Source: Nepenthes gracilis (lineage: Eukaryota; Streptophyta; Magnoliopsida; Caryophyllales; Nepenthaceae). From it: 64,000 nt of DNA. Below the pieces are notes generated by a model. The model was not told the DNA's origin, ran no database searches, and worked only from the letters and a program-made list of their open reading frames with translations. This document shows positions 48,061 through 62,602 of the stretch, piece after piece (within the stretch, counting starts at the first letter, position 1; every line of letters starts with the position of its first letter). Location: assembly GCA_033239525.1 (NCBI GenBank), contig BSYO01000026.1:2170001-2234000 (forward strand). The letters run 5' to 3'. The translations under genes were made by a program, and so were the position numbers.

Positions 48061-48700
48061 ATCTTTTTATAGCTTAATTGAGTGATGATTTTTTAATACT
48101 CTAATATCAATAAGATACTTATTATTATGAATATTTTTAGATCAAAATAGTGACAAAAATGACAGTCAGTTGATGGTATGACATTTAAGATCTTGTGATA
48201 TGAGTCGATATTTTAAAATTTGTCCATCATTCTTTGATATATGTTACATCAACATCATCAATGTGATAATTTAAGAAAATTTCAAATCTTTTTAGCTTTA
48301 TTTCAGGTTTTGAGTTTTCAAAAATAGTTTGAGACAATAATTAGACTAGTTGAATTGAGGCAAATAATGATTTTTATTATTCAAAATTTCAAATTGGGTT
48401 TGAAACATTGACTTAAACAAACAATTGAATATCCAAACATAAAAGTCAAAAACCAGTTAAAGTAGCTCAAACCATTTAGATTTTAACTTATATAACTTAA
48501 ATCACCTTAAGTAAAAAAATATCTTAAACCAAAATTTCTATCTTACAATAAACTTTAACATTGTTTGAAATCATAGAGTATCCTGGGCTAGTATCATTTT
48601 ACAAATAATAACTGAAATCAAGCTCAACAACTAGTAATTTGAATAATTAAAATTTATGTAGACATCTCAAACATTAAAAAACTCTTCTCCTAAAGCCTTT
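48061..48700. other. AT-rich DNA; nothing recognised
   Basis: No genes and no repeat ends were seen in this stretch. Confidence 0.5.
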
Positions 48701-50270
48701 TCACAATTCAAAATTTTATTAAGTTTATCCGAATCCACTAATATAAAATGTTGCCCAAATGAAAGTCTCCCAAAGTGAGCCTAAGTTTTAGAAAATATAT
48801 ATAATACATTTATATTATATCATTCAAAAAAAACATATAATAGACAACAATTATACCAAACATTTAAATATGAAATTCTCAATAATATCCAAAATTTTAA
48901 AAAAGTATGTCAAAATCGTATACAAATATCAAAACATATGAATAAACCAAAAATTGTGCAAGTATAAAAATCATGTGTTGAACTTGAAAAATCCATTAAT
49001 TTTTTATAAAAATTGTAAAAATTATAAACAAATAACAACATTAAATGTACTAAAATCTTCTAAATATATGAAAATATTTTACCTACAAAAATCTTCCAAG
49101 TAGAATAAGAACTAAAGATTAATGATGACTTTACAACACAATAAATAAATATCAAAACCTGGACTCATTTATAATTATTTTCGATATAGTTAAAGATCTT
49201 TCGCCATTAGAGGAAAAAATCAATGCAAAATTGGCCAACATTATATTAGTATCTATAGTTTGAGTCAAATACTACTTTTTTGATTTATAAATATTAGGTT
49301 TAACCTTCAATTATCAAATAATATGCTAGAATATATTTAAATATAATCTATCGATTCTCTACAATAATTCTTATTTAGTCAAATTAAAAATTCTACATTA
49401 AAATATAGAGGTACATATATTTTCTCAAATTAGAGAACAAATCACTTTTATCAAAGCCAAAATAGAATTTTTTATCACATTTTTCTTGAAAATAAATGAC
49501 ATGCTGGAATATTTGTATAAAACTTAATGACATGTAGTAGCATTAGCATAAAAAGTAGTGATATAGAAGAACATATATACTAAAATATTATAAATTTAAT
49601 ATTATTTGTATTACTTTATGATATAAATCTTTTTAAAAATTACAAGAGATGTGGATAGATCAACATGTATATAAAATAAAGTCATATATGGTATAAAAAT
49701 ATCATATATGAGTATTTGAAGAAAAATACTCCAAAAAAAGTTTAAAAAGATTAACAATAAAAAAAAGTTTAGATTAATTTGTTTTCACTTGGATTTACAT
49801 AAAAATTGGGTAGAATGCTCTTCAAATACTCTTTGAACTTCCTTGTCCCTCTTCCTCTCTTAAATTTCTTTTCCACTTATCTCTTTTTCTTCAATTAAAA
49901 TTTACAAAAATGAGTTTAAACTAATTCATTCCCACACTTATAACAAATTGGCACATATTTGTTCAATCAAATATGGCTCAAGCATATAGACAATTTTCTT
50001 ATTATACATGGACACCTAACAGATGTGTAACAAGTGAAACATTTTGGCCTATATATTTATGAGCACTACTTTAGCACACTTTAGGCATGACTATTTGGTG
50101 TATCTTTAAAAAATATTCAAGCATAGCTTATTCTCCACTAGAGGGTTAATTAAAAATTAAGATTTTTGATTAGAACTTGCAATCAACCTTGAAACATTGA
50201 TAATTAACTCTACACATTGTCATTATGAAAATAATTTTTAGGATTTAGATCTTCAGTTTTTTTATCTTCT
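48701..50270 (-). mobile_element. Possible Del-like LTR remnant, minus orientation
   Basis: A pyrimidine stretch (TCCCTCTTCCTCTCTTAAAT and on, about 49845-49890) is followed by ACAAATTGGCACATATTTG and CTCAAGCATATAGACAA words. This is the same order as in 54950-55300. Boundaries are not defined. Confidence 0.3.
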
Positions 50271-50559
50271 TATGCCATTTTATTCTCAAAATTTGACATA
50301 AGGCAACGGAAATTTTTGTCTTAAATGTGAATACTTCTAAATTTTATTTTCTTAAGATTTTGTTCTTGAAATAAATGATTTCTCCATTTTAGATTGAACC
50401 AAATAAATAATCTTAGTACAATGCCCTTGATATGGTCTTTCTAAAATTTGAATCGCATTTTGACATCTGTTAAATCATTGTTGAGCACAATCAATGGTGA
50501 AGGTACTGACAAATTTATAAAGAAAAAGTTCCTTTTATGAAAATAAGAAGAATCATTGG
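50271..50559. other. Short AT-rich stretch; nothing recognised
   Basis: No coding potential beyond random frames. Confidence 0.4.
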
Positions 50560-51423
50560 TTGCTGCCTGAGGCCCTAGCACAAGCAAAATGGGAACCTCC
50601 ATCTGATGGTCGGATGTACCTCCTCCGCCGTTGGCCCCCAAAAGGAAGTTAAAGAAAATTAGAGGCCACTTCACATAAGTGAATAAGGCGCCCAAGCGTC
50701 GGAAGGCCTCAATTAGGCCCTCCTATTTTGACGACGACCAGGCCACCATCGGCCAATTAGTAAGAACAGAGAGGCTGTTGGAGAGGGTGGACCCAATTCC
50801 TTCCTCATCATCCCAAACATCTGGGGTCATCGATTCGATGAGAGTTATGAGCCCTCAAAGCCTGTTGCTTTGGCTGTGGGTAATTCAAAGGCTGGTGCAA
50901 AGGATGAGCCTATCCTAGTGCCAACACTTGGTTCATATGAGGAGCTAGCCATCCAGCCATCTCAACCTGAGGATCCCTTGCCCAATCTCTTGCCAACTTT
51001 GCTGAGGGGTCTTATTAGATAAACAAGACTTAGTTTGAGGATGCTGAGAAGAGACCTCAGGTCAAGGTTCTGAAGGCCAGTATCCTGGAAGTGGCCATAT
51101 AAGAATTTACCGCTGAAGTTGCTGATGGACCCTCTTTCAAGACCCAAGTGCACGAGACCAAAGACGAGGACGAGGTCGAGGGAAGAGTCGAGATGGCCAA
51201 CGTGCCATGCTTGGAGGCCCCTGTGTCCGAGGCTAAGGAGGAAGCTGTATCTGAAGCGCTTGATTTTGAGCCCCGAGTGCTAGAGGTCAGATGGGAGATT
51301 TTGACCGAGGGAAACATTGAGACAACTAAGGTGGCCAGTGCAGAGCCCTTGGAACCACAAGTCCAAGAAGTTTTAGAAGACCCTTCAAGTGACTCTCCCG
51401 TAGAGATCTCATCTTTCTCTTAG
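50560..51423 (+). pseudogene. GC-richer broken coding stretch, acidic, family unknown
   Basis: It stands out from AT-rich surroundings. One frame (about 50679-50918) reads NKAPKRRKASIRPSYFDDDQ and on. A shifted frame near 50880-51020 reads KDEPILVPTLGSYEELAIQP and SQPEDPLPNLLPTLLRGLIR, and the next gives VHETKDEDEVEGRVEMANVP then VSEAKEEAVSEALDFEPRVL to SPVEISSFS (stop 51421-51423). The three pieces seem to be one acidic protein interrupted by frameshifts and stops. I do not recognise the family; a retroelement-borne or gag-like open frame is possible. Confidence 0.45.
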
Positions 51424-51834
51424 GTACTGGCCAAGCATCTCTTGAATTCCTTTCTTATTTTATGTGATTTCTAACTTGTTTTCCTTTTATAACTTCAAGA
51501 GTTGGTACATCGACTTATCTCCATTGCTGAAATAAGGAAAAACAAAACTTCAACTTTGTCATAAAATTTCTAAGAAATTAACATGGTTGTGGACTCAAAG
51601 AATTGGGGACTTATACAACAAAGTTTCTGTTGTTCATGTGGCATAATAAAAACTTGGAGTTTCATTGTATATGGGTGATTTGTGAAGGATTACCGAACAA
51701 AGCCTCGTGCTCTATTGGCAAATTTCCTTTGAATAGCAATGCCACCGATGGATAGTAGATTAATTGATTTGGGGTGAAGTTGAATGTTGATATTGTATAT
51801 CAATTATGAGCTAATGTCCACTAGATTACAAGAA
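51424..51834. other. Non-coding; nothing recognised
   Basis: Sequence of mixed composition follows the broken acidic frame. It could be its 3' flank or an intron. Confidence 0.35.
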
Positions 51835-51945
51835 CGTGATATGTTCATATCAGCGGATATATTCGATAATATTTATATGTCAACTAATGATTATCACAAT
51901 TTTTTTAATATATTCAATATTAATATATATGATCCGATATTAATA
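51835..51945. repeat. GATAT-rich MITE-like repeat, copy 6 (partial)
   Basis: CATATCAGCGGATATATTCG, AATATTTATATGTCAACTAA and GATCCGATATTAATATAAAT resemble the repeats in and beside CDC5. It is partial and not clearly bounded. Confidence 0.4.
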
Positions 51946-53499
51946 TAAATGCTCTTAGGTTTTGGTTACTCTTTTTTAGGTGCCATAACAAATGAATAAT
52001 TATCGAAGAGTTACACAATATTCATACGAGGATTACAGTACATGCACGTCAGTGCTTGAGCTCGATGTCACCCATGTGCTAAAGACAGTGTGGTCCGCGG
52101 GCCAAAGACATTGGCCCTTGTGCCCAAGGCAAGCCTAAGAGGCACCCGAGCATGGCTTGCAATATAAAATTATGCTAATGTAATTTTAGGGTATTCTGAA
52201 ATCAGTTTCTTACACAATAAGTATCACACAGATAGAGAAAAGAAAAAGAGATAAGAGGAAGATGCTCGACATCATTTTAATATCTAATTTAAATTATGTT
52301 CTTTAATAAGGTCAAGTATATAATTTTAGATTAAATTTCTAAATCGTATTTTTATTTGATTATTCTTATTTTTAATTGTACCGTTTCTTGTGGGTTATTA
52401 GATGTGTTGAGGAGTTTATAATCAACTATTTTTCACTCGCAATTGTATTAAAGGGATTTTGATGAGGTTATTTATAACCGGTTCTATTATTATTATAATA
52501 AATTTGTTTGAAATTTATCCTGTGGCTTTTTTCTTGGTTGAAGAAAATTTTCTACGTTAAAAATATTAGGTATTATTATATTTTTTTATACTTACGAATT
52601 TCGTAGTTGATGTTCGACAATGGGTTCGGGTTTTATTCCGTCGTATTGGATTATGTGTATCTGGGTCGAGTCCGAACAAATACGATTGAGATAAAAACTA
52701 AAACTAATATACATACATATATTGTCATTCAAAATACAACAGTATAAATGTGCATACCTTTTGTTTTAATGCTTGACTCTAGAATACCCATTTAGCTATA
52801 AAAGGGCTAAAAGACAATCAAGAAATGGATATTTTTTCTTATGACTCAACGATTTTAGTCTTTTGCACAGGAATTCTCCTCTCTCTCTCTCTCTCTTCAT
52901 CCAGCGTTATAGTGAGACCTCCAATTATAAAAATTAACTTTGGTAACTAAAAAGATTGAAGCATTTTTAAGAGAATATTATTGTCACTTTTGAAATGAGT
53001 TTTGCATTGACCATTTATGTTCGACCCTCTGAGCTTAAACTAGGGACATATTTTGCTCCATATAGTAATCTTGCGGCCTTCTGAAGGGCTACCCAAGCTT
53101 GGTTAGTTCTTGCACTTGCCCCATTTAAATTCCCTCAACTACTCATCCTATGTCGAACGCGTAACATTTTAGTTTATCTAGTGCCCTAATGACTTAAGCA
53201 TCAGATGATCACCCAAGAAAAATTCATTGGGCCCCATTTATCTCTCTTTTGATCATGGTGCATCGAATAAAGATTTATTGATTTGGATATCAGTCATTTA
53301 CAAATCAAAAGTTTTTTAAGTCGATTCCTTATCCATGCATGCAACAATCGTATTCTAAAATGATGAAGAAGAAACTTCTTGATACCTAACAAATCGACTC
53401 CATGTCACAAACTTATACCAAAAGTAAATACTAGTAGTAATTAGCAATAATTAAGATCCATATAATAAATTTTCTACCCAAAAGACAATCAAATATAAT
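51946..53499. other. Non-coding mixture; no gene seen
   Basis: It contains a GC-richer patch at about 52035-52150 and a CT microsatellite at about 52872-52896. No coding frame or bounded repeat was recognised. Confidence 0.4.
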
Positions 53500-55421
53500 A
53501 TCCAAATTTAGGTTGAGCTTATCAAAATATCCGCATAAATCATCATCAATGATAGGAATAACGCTATTACAAGGTCACTCCGAATTACACATCTGAACAA
53601 TAAAACTGGTCACAACTTGTTCAAAGTATTCGTAAGGAAAATGATAATCCAATAACTCAAACCATATGACCGATCCAACAAAATGATAATCTGAACGAAT
53701 TCTTTAAATCAATATACTAATATCCATCATTCTCTCAATTTCAAAAATATATCAAATGTCAACACAATCTATCTTCAAATCTAATAATTACAAAATATAA
53801 ATAAAATATCTACCAGCATCCTTGTTCAAATTCTTTGCAAGGTATTCATAACTCTCTAATCTAAAATTGTCAAAAATAATAAAAATTATAAGCTGAATGT
53901 TTAACAAATATAATATATATATATATAATAAAATAATACATCCATAATTAGAGTGAATGAACAAATTAATAAAACATATATAAAATCTATAAGAATTGAA
54001 GTCCAACTATCCAATATGAAAAATTCACCAATGTTCAAATGTGATCTCGTGTACAAAATGTATAATCCAAAAGTAAAGGCCAAATGATCTAAATGTACGA
54101 AATTAACCGAAATTTGATATTCAAATCCAAGCAGTGGTTAAAACTTGTAAATCTAAAATCAAAGTCTCGAGTATCCAAATAAATATAGATAAAAATATCA
54201 AAAATTTAAAATATGATCAAATCGGAGAACAAAAAACTAAAAAATTGACTTTAAAAAATGGTTACATATGCTCTCAATAACTTTGAATCATTATTATTTG
54301 ACCAATAGGTGAATTTTTATATATTTTCTTCTATAAACGAGAACAAATGTTATTTTTTTGTCATTATGTGAAAATTAGGTGTAATCCTCAAATAAGTTTG
54401 AATAAATTATAATGTCTAAATGTGTTAGTTTCGCTCAATTCCTTACGATAATTCTCATAAAATATCAAATCGTTGAGGGTCTCTATAATAAATATCTATA
54501 ACTTTTTATCTTTAATAGAAAAGTATAAAATTTTTATTTCAAGAAAGTATAAATATAAAATTTTTACCCTAAAAATAGTACAAATATGAATATAAAATAA
54601 AGCTCAACTTGAAGCACAATGCATAGAATACCACATATAAGGCCTATATACAAGTTTTCATAACTTTTCTTTATAAATATTCTTATATGTAAATATAACA
54701 TTTCAAGATATTTATCCAATTTTCACAAAGTAAATAAAATCCTCAAATATTGACAAAATTAAAACTAAACATCAAAATATCTAGTAAAATTATATGCATG
54801 CATAAATAATCAAAATAAGGTAAGTAAAAATAATATATATATAAATATATAATAAAATCACAAAATATAAGTAAACTTAAGAGAAAACAGAAAAAAATTA
54901 AGATATGGCTTAAAAATACTTACATTTGATATCAAATCTGGCAAATTTGGCCAGAAAATATTTCAAAATTTCTCTTCTTTTATTCTTCTCTTTTCATTCC
55001 ATTCTCTTTTTCTCTCATTCCTCTTCCTTTCTTTCATAAATGCTTGAAAACAATGCACAAGTCTTTTTATAGACAAATTGCTTTAGGCATGCATCATGCA
55101 TCGCGCTACACCTCTGTCATGTACAAGTGCCGCCTCAAGTAGGATTCATGCGTCAACAATTTGCCAATATCACACTCAAGCACCTAAAAGGCAAATATCA
55201 CACACTCACCAATCTGCCCGAATCTTGCTTGAATGGTCCAAAGGTGCTCCTCAAACGTGCCTAATCTGCCAAAAATGTGTACAAGCGCATGCCGGGCGTG
55301 CCTCAGGCATCAAACTTGTTTTTTTAGATTATTTTTAAAATTTTTATTATACAATTATTTTTAATATATTAAAAATAAACTAATAATATTAAATTAAATT
55401 AATTAAAAATCGGGTTTTACA
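53500..55421 (-). mobile_element. Del-like LTR, copy B (right end defined, left end not)
   Basis: On the minus strand it begins TGTAAAACCCGATTTTTAAT at 55421. A TATA-type CTATAAAAA word lies near 55063-55071, then a purine-rich leader (about 54965-55040), then long AT-rich sequence. The part right of 55068 is shared with block A; the left part is absent from A because A is cut there. The left limit of 53500 is a guess. Confidence 0.45.
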
Positions 55422-58400
55422 CTATGTGAGAATGATTGCAAAATAAATCTCCAAGTTAACCTGAATATGATTAAATAATAATCTTATGAAAGCCATTTAT
55501 AAGCCAAGCTATAATCAAGCTTGTTGTAAACGCCCCATTGTATTATTTTTTTCTTCATATGGAGGAAATTGCAAGAAAGCTTAGAAAAGAGGATGAAATG
55601 TTACATTATAACAATGGCTTCAGAACAGACTTTAGTCATGATAGCATGTAATCCAAATAGGGTTAAGGGCACTTTTTAAAGGTATAGTGCATGACCATTT
55701 GACATACCCCTATTATTTGTAAGTATGAATTCTTCCTTTGTAGAACACTTCAAGAAAAATAATAATACCGAAAATCAATCAATTAGGTTCATTTAATGCA
55801 AAATATTATAAAATATGATTGATTTATATGAGTATTATAGAAGAATATTGTTAAAAAATTAGACCCTATCAATTTTGATGCAAAATACAGTCACATGTGA
55901 AAATGATCAACCCAGCCTAGCTCGGCTTATTTATAATTTTTTACTTTCAATAAATATTATGTTTAAAAATGTATCTCAATATATTGTATTTTTTTATAAT
56001 TAGTAACTTTTTATACAAAATTATTCATTTATAATATTTTATAGGAACATTTTAGATTAATAATTTTGAGGTATTTGATTTTTTATGTAAGTATAAATTT
56101 TTAAACAAAAATATCAAAAAATAAAAAAAAAAGTTCATATGCTCTCCAATCCTGGCTCGATTTTAATAAGGAACAAATATAATTAGTGTTTTAGACATGG
56201 GTAATTAAACCTAACTTTGTTCAACCAGCTTAATTTTAATCTTGTCTAATTAACACTAATACATGCTCGACAACCAAGTGGATGAATCAATGCCGCACTT
56301 GTTCATGGAATATTTTCTTTCAAATGAAGTTTCTAACTTGGGTATAGTTTTGTGGTTTGGGAAGCATACATTTATAAAAAAAAGTGATATATTCAATTTT
56401 TCTTAATAATTATCGTTTGAGATTAATCAATTCATTATATCAGTTTTTTAAATAAAGAAAAGTTATTTTTTTTAAAAAAAAGATCTCAATCATTTAATAT
56501 TGATTGAATAGTTGTGAATAATATAAGTTAAATTAATCCCTTTATTAGAGGGGTAGAGACCTCGAATTCATAGCTGTGCATTGTGAAAGTTGTTATTAAA
56601 ATCATGGCTAAAAGAGTGATGTATTCCACACATTTAAATTCTTATTGAGATTTTTGGCAGGTCATTAAAAGTTTTTAATTTAAATTTTAATATCACAAAA
56701 ATAAAATAAAAATTTAAAAATAAAATAAAGACAAACTTAAAAGAGAAGGATGTCTATAAAAGGACTTTTAACTATTGATATTTTACCTTAGAAATTATTT
56801 TGGGGTAAAATAGGTGCTCTGCAAGACTTGCTTTTAACCTTTCTATGCAAATTTGAAGTGATATCGGACTTGTATTCCACTAAGTAATTTTAGGATGCTT
56901 TTGAAAGCAAGAAAATATCCATTCCATGCTAATAATACTTATATTAACAAAGGTTTTAGGCATATCAAATAAATTATTTAGAACCCTCCAATTTAATAAA
57001 GTGGGTTACTCTTAAAATTAATCACACAATCTAAATCACTCAAAATGGGATACTATTTTGACTAAGTAACCTCTCTATCTATATAATCACTCAAAATGGG
57101 ATATTATTTTAACAAAGTAACTATACATTATTTATAATCATTTAAAGTGATATTTAGGCTTTAAGGTTGTTTCGCTTCCTTTAGAGATGAGGTCTCAATG
57201 CCTCAAACAACTGATTCTGAAAGAGTTTGATTTTTAACTTTTTGTTGGCATGTTCAGATAGTTTTCTTAGGATTATGATAATGGTTTGCTAAAATTATGC
57301 CTTACTGTTGTGTCATATCTCCCTAATTTTATATTTTGAACCACTACTTGAAAAATCATGAGCATATTGAACAATTCATAAGTAGCTCACCATAGCAAAA
57401 TTCCTAAAACAAAATATTTTTGTCACTATTGACCTAGCATGCAAAATAGCATGGGCATCTTTGACTTTGGTCAATAGTTTAGGCTACTTTAGCCTCTGTC
57501 TACATTAATAATTTAACACCCTCACAAATAAGATATTCTAACATAAACTCTCTACTAATAGTCGATCATTTATGTTCAAATTGTATTTTAATAGTCCATA
57601 AAACTAATAATCTTCTTCTCTGACTAGCTAAATTAGTCTGATATTCTGTTTTAACAATTAGATTTTTGACAAAAGGGGTTAGTTTAATAGTTTATTTCTT
57701 TAAAAAGTTAACTCATTCTGACAATTTGAATTATCATTTCATAGAGCGAAGCTAAACTCTAAACATATAGCCTCACATAGAAGGACTCTTTTCAAAATTT
57801 AACTCTTTGCATTACGTATTACCTTTTGCCCTTTATTAGTAAACATCAATGAGGTAGTACATTTGATAATATGACCTATGATGTTGCGGTTATATACAAA
57901 ATTATAAATTTGATTCCTATTATTATATATTCAGACTAATTTAATATATAATTTTTACAAATAAAGTAATATACTTGGCGTTTGGCTTAAGCTCATTAAA
58001 TAGTAAAATTTTTGGATTTAAGAAAAATGTTTACCAGTTGAATGCTAAGATAAGGGGCTTAACTTTTGCGTCCCTCAATCCTTAGGATCTTAAAGATTTA
58101 AGGATCCTTATTTAATATAGTAAAAATTATAATTTAAGTTATTTTTTATTTTTCTAAAAATGTTAAAGTACTAAAATATCTATTTTTGTAAAAAAAATAA
58201 TTTACTTAAAAAAATAAATATTAATATATATTTTTTGATTTTTTAAAAAATATAAAATATAAACTATTAAATTTTAATTAAACAATTGTACCGATAGCTT
58301 GGCCCCATGGTTCCATTAGTGATAGGATGCCTGGCTTGACTTTACATCGATTAGTGTTTAACTTCCATAATTTTTATAATTTATATATTTTAATTAAAAT

Positions 58401-61400
58401 TATTTTTACAATTTTATTAAAAAATTATAAGTCAAAATTTATATAAAAATAAAAATTAAATTTATAAAAAACCTCGTACTTTTAATATTTTTTTTTAAAA
58501 AAATCAAATTATAATATTTTCTAAAAACTATGTTAAAAATAGCAAAAAATTATATAATTTAGATATTCACATTGTTAACTTCTTTTTTTTTTTATAGAAT
58601 TTTTATTAATTTTTTTGTTTTACTTCTCATTTTAATCTCCAAGACTATTATTACAACATGAAAAAAGCATTTCAAAATAACACATTAAAATATGATATCA
58701 ATCTTGATCCTTTATTAATTTTAAAATAATTTCAACCATTAGAATATAAAAAATATAATATTTAAAAACCTATAACATAATCCTTATTTTTAGTTTTCTC
58801 TTTATGATAGGAACATTTTAATATTTTAACAAAAAATTACCTTATTTATATTTTTCAAAAATAAAAATAAAAATGAAAGCCATTAGATTACTTTAGATCA
58901 TCTAATGATCACGGCTATGTCGGAGGTGCACCTACACGCCTCTACATAGGAGATCCTGCATTTTTCATAATAGCATAAATGAATCTTATATTGTAGTGTA
59001 TAATTTCATGCATTTATTATTTCAGAATGAGTCGATTATTTGGATTTCACGCTTTAAAATGCCATAAATGCTATTATTTTATTAAAAAATAATAATTATT
59101 TCATCGTTTTGCATCTCTTTTTCATAATTATCCAAAAAAAAAAAAAAATAGTCACTTTATTTCAATAAATATCTATTATCTCTATTTTTTTGGTAGGCTA
59201 ATGCGACAATAGCCGTGTCAACGATATAAGATCTCATTTCTTAAATATAGTAGATATGATTGTCGTATCATTGCATATAATTTAATGTGTTATTTATAAA
59301 TGAGCAGATACTCGATCTAATTATTAACGTAAACTCGAAAGGATTATTGCATTAATGTGTATAATTATATGGAATATTTACTTTAAAACCAAATGAATAC
59401 ATGATTTCATCTTTTAAACACAGTATATATAGACAGATATAACTCTATGCAATTCTTAACTTAAAACAAGTTGAACGTATGATTTCATCCTTTAAAATTA
59501 TCTAGGGTTTGATTCAATCTACCAATCACCTAGCAACCTCGAGGCTTATCAATGCAAGCGAAGTCTCTGGCCTACTTGGTTGATCATCAAGTCAATGTGA
59601 GTGAAATATTAGAGTTTGATTGATGTTATCGAAAATTGGCCAAAATAATAATTAATTAATACCATTATTATTTTTTAATATTTTTAAAATTATTAATTAA
59701 TTAATTAATATATTTTATGCAGTTCAAGTCATGGATAACATCGATAATGAGAATGAAACGATGTTCATGGAACACATTATGATAGGGGAATCAAATCAAT
59801 GAGTTACCAAATTCGATCCTTTTGCTCGATCAAGAAACTTATGCACCATCTAAAGGTAAAATGAAAATATCTTTTATATATATATATGAAAACCATTTGA
59901 AATGATGCATTCAAATTAATATATACTTAATCCTTTCTAAATTATGCAAATTCTTTAATTTCTTCTAACCGTTGCCTAAATGTTCTAATGAAAGTTAATT
60001 TTTTTTTAAGATAAGAAGTGATACCAATAATACTATAATAATCAATAAAAATAAGTGTACTATTTTAATTTATGTAAATTTAAAATCAATTAATCAATGA
60101 GTAAAAATATTATATCAAATACCATATAATAACCTTTTTTTTTAAAAAAAAATATTGCTTTCAATACTATATGTTCAACTAAAAATAAAAGCATCTGAAT
60201 TGTACAGTATATAGATAAGAGTACTATAAGTATAACTAACTTATATACTTCATTTCTTAATAGACATGTAAATAAATAACTCATAGCAACTATATTCTAT
60301 ATCTATATTTAAGATTTAAAAGGTACAATAACTGATTAAAAGATAAATCAGATGAGCCATTTTTTTTCGGTTATATGTTATTTATAGTAGAGTTCTTTAG
60401 TTTACTTCATAACACACTAACCCAATTTCGATAAAAATAGAAATTACATCAAAAAATTGAAATATCGTACTTCTATTAACTCATTTTATACTTGTCTTTT
60501 ATTATCTAGGTGCCCATTCATTCAACTTTATTTTTTGTAAAAAATAAATATATAATTATCTAATACAATAAATTTTAAACCATATTTATAAAAATTAAAA
60601 TGTATTTAATATATTTTCCTACCTTATTTTGAAATTTTGATTTGACATATTTTAATATTTTTTGTTCTTTAATTTATGATTATTATACCAAACTTTTTAT
60701 ATCATCTTGATTAGACATAAACATTTTACACAAGGGATGATCCACCCTGTATTGAATAAATATAAATATAAATATATATAATAAGTATAATTCAATTAAT
60801 AATTAGATTGAAAAGTTTTACTTACCACTTTAAATTTTATATATTATAGTCACTTATTTCTTCAATAATAGTCTAATTTTTAACATTTTTATGAATAATG
60901 TTATAATTATTTTAAATTTATTATGTTAAACAATAGGTATACACCCTTCCTTTCCCATAGAGGCAGAAGTAAAAAAGAATATCATTTTGCAAAATTACAG
61001 ACATGAGCTTGTCTCGAGCTTGAAATTTGTGTCTCCAATGTGCTGCCTTTGAACATTCAACTCTCAAACCCTTTTTTTTTTTTTTTTTTCTTTAATTTTT
61101 GAAACTTAGGTTGGTGAGATGGCCTTGTGACAATTCAGACTTGAATCAATCGATCTGATTTGAATCGACCACGTAAATAACTTATATTATAATTCTTCAT
61201 TATAAATTTATTAGAAATAAAGTATTCATAGAAAATATCTATTACAAGTAAAATCTATTATCAACATACGAATATAAATTAATTGGATCACAATCTAAAT
61301 CAAATATCAAAAAACTAAATAAACTGTAAAAAACCCCACACCATCTCTCAACATAGAAGCTTTTAGATTCTAAGTTCATTTTTACCTGAAATCTTTACAA

Positions 61401-62365
61401 CAAATCTATAATCTCCATTAATAGACTGTCGAACTATTCTACTCCAAAATTAAGAAAATATGAGGGTGAATAAATACCTATCAAATGATATAATTAATAA
61501 TGTCAAAATATAATAAAGTATATCAGATAATTTTATATTGGATATAACTAAGTAGGGTTGCAATATATTAATTAGATATCTAGAATTTACTCTTTCCTTA
61601 CAAATGAGGTAAAATCTGATTGGCAAAAATTTTAAAAAATAATATGTTGCATGAGCCTTTTTTTTAGAAAGGGATTGTTATCAGAATTGTTTTTCTCTTA
61701 AAATGGGCCGTGGTACAATGATTTTTGTTGGCCAGTTATTATAAATATTTACTCCCCATAAAGTATGTTTACTGTGACTTTATGTTATAAACAACACAAA
61801 CTAATTATAGAAAATTATGTCTTACTAATCAGAGTCAGTTATATAAATATATTTTTAATTGTTGATATAATTTATTATAATATTTTTTAAAAGTACAAAT
61901 AATTATAAATTATTTTAGTTATATCACTCTATACTGTTTTAGGTCTATTCATTCTTTTATTTCTTTCAACTATAACTAATGCACATTTTTTCATGCATGA
62001 TTGATTCGTTAAATATAAGCTCTAAGTGTCTAAACTTCCTAAAATTATTTTTTCTAATAATATTTTTTATAGATATAATTTTTAAATATTTATAAATATC
62101 ATATTTCTCTCCCACCATTTATTTTCTTTATTTTTTTATTTTCTTTCCACTTAAAAAAGGCTAGGGCTTCTGATTCATGGGAAGAAGGGCCCGAGAATCT
62201 AAAAAGTAATTAGCCCTCTCAGTTTCCTAATACTATTTGATTAGAGGCCATCCATTTGAGTATGACTTTTATGAGTAATTAATATTATGACAAATATTTA
62301 AAAAATAAAAAAAAAATTCAAAAGTTACATTTAAAAAATAAAATAAAGATTGTTAGATCACTTTA
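55422..62365. other. AT-rich non-coding interior of block B; no gene seen
   Basis: It matches 36607-43300 with scattered substitutions, small indels and changes in TA runs. No reading frame is shared between the copies beyond chance length. Confidence 0.6.
57876..58112. repeat. Insertion in block B absent from block A (or deletion in A)
   Basis: Both copies share GTAGTACATTTGATAAT to the left and TAGTAAAAATTATA to the right. Between them block A has about 22 bp, whereas block B has about 240 bp including GACCTATGATGTTGCGGTTA and CCCTCAATCCTTAGGATC. The inserted text has an AAATTTGATTCC word that could echo a tRNA-like B box. Its class is unknown. Confidence 0.6.
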
Positions 62366-62602
62366 AATCCAATGACCATTTATGCAGTTGATGGGCTCCT
62401 ACGACGTCTACTTTGGAGCCTCCTCAATCTTGGGTCTGTCAAGTCCTATATTAACAAGAAGTCGATACAAATTTGGACCTCATTTGCAATTTTTGGAGAA
62501 AGTGCTCACAAGCAACACTGTTTTTTTCCTGCAGAGAAGCCATTATGGGGGTGGCAGAGAACCAGGCCCAGTTTCTAGCGGATGTCCGAGAGCAGGCGGT
62601 GA

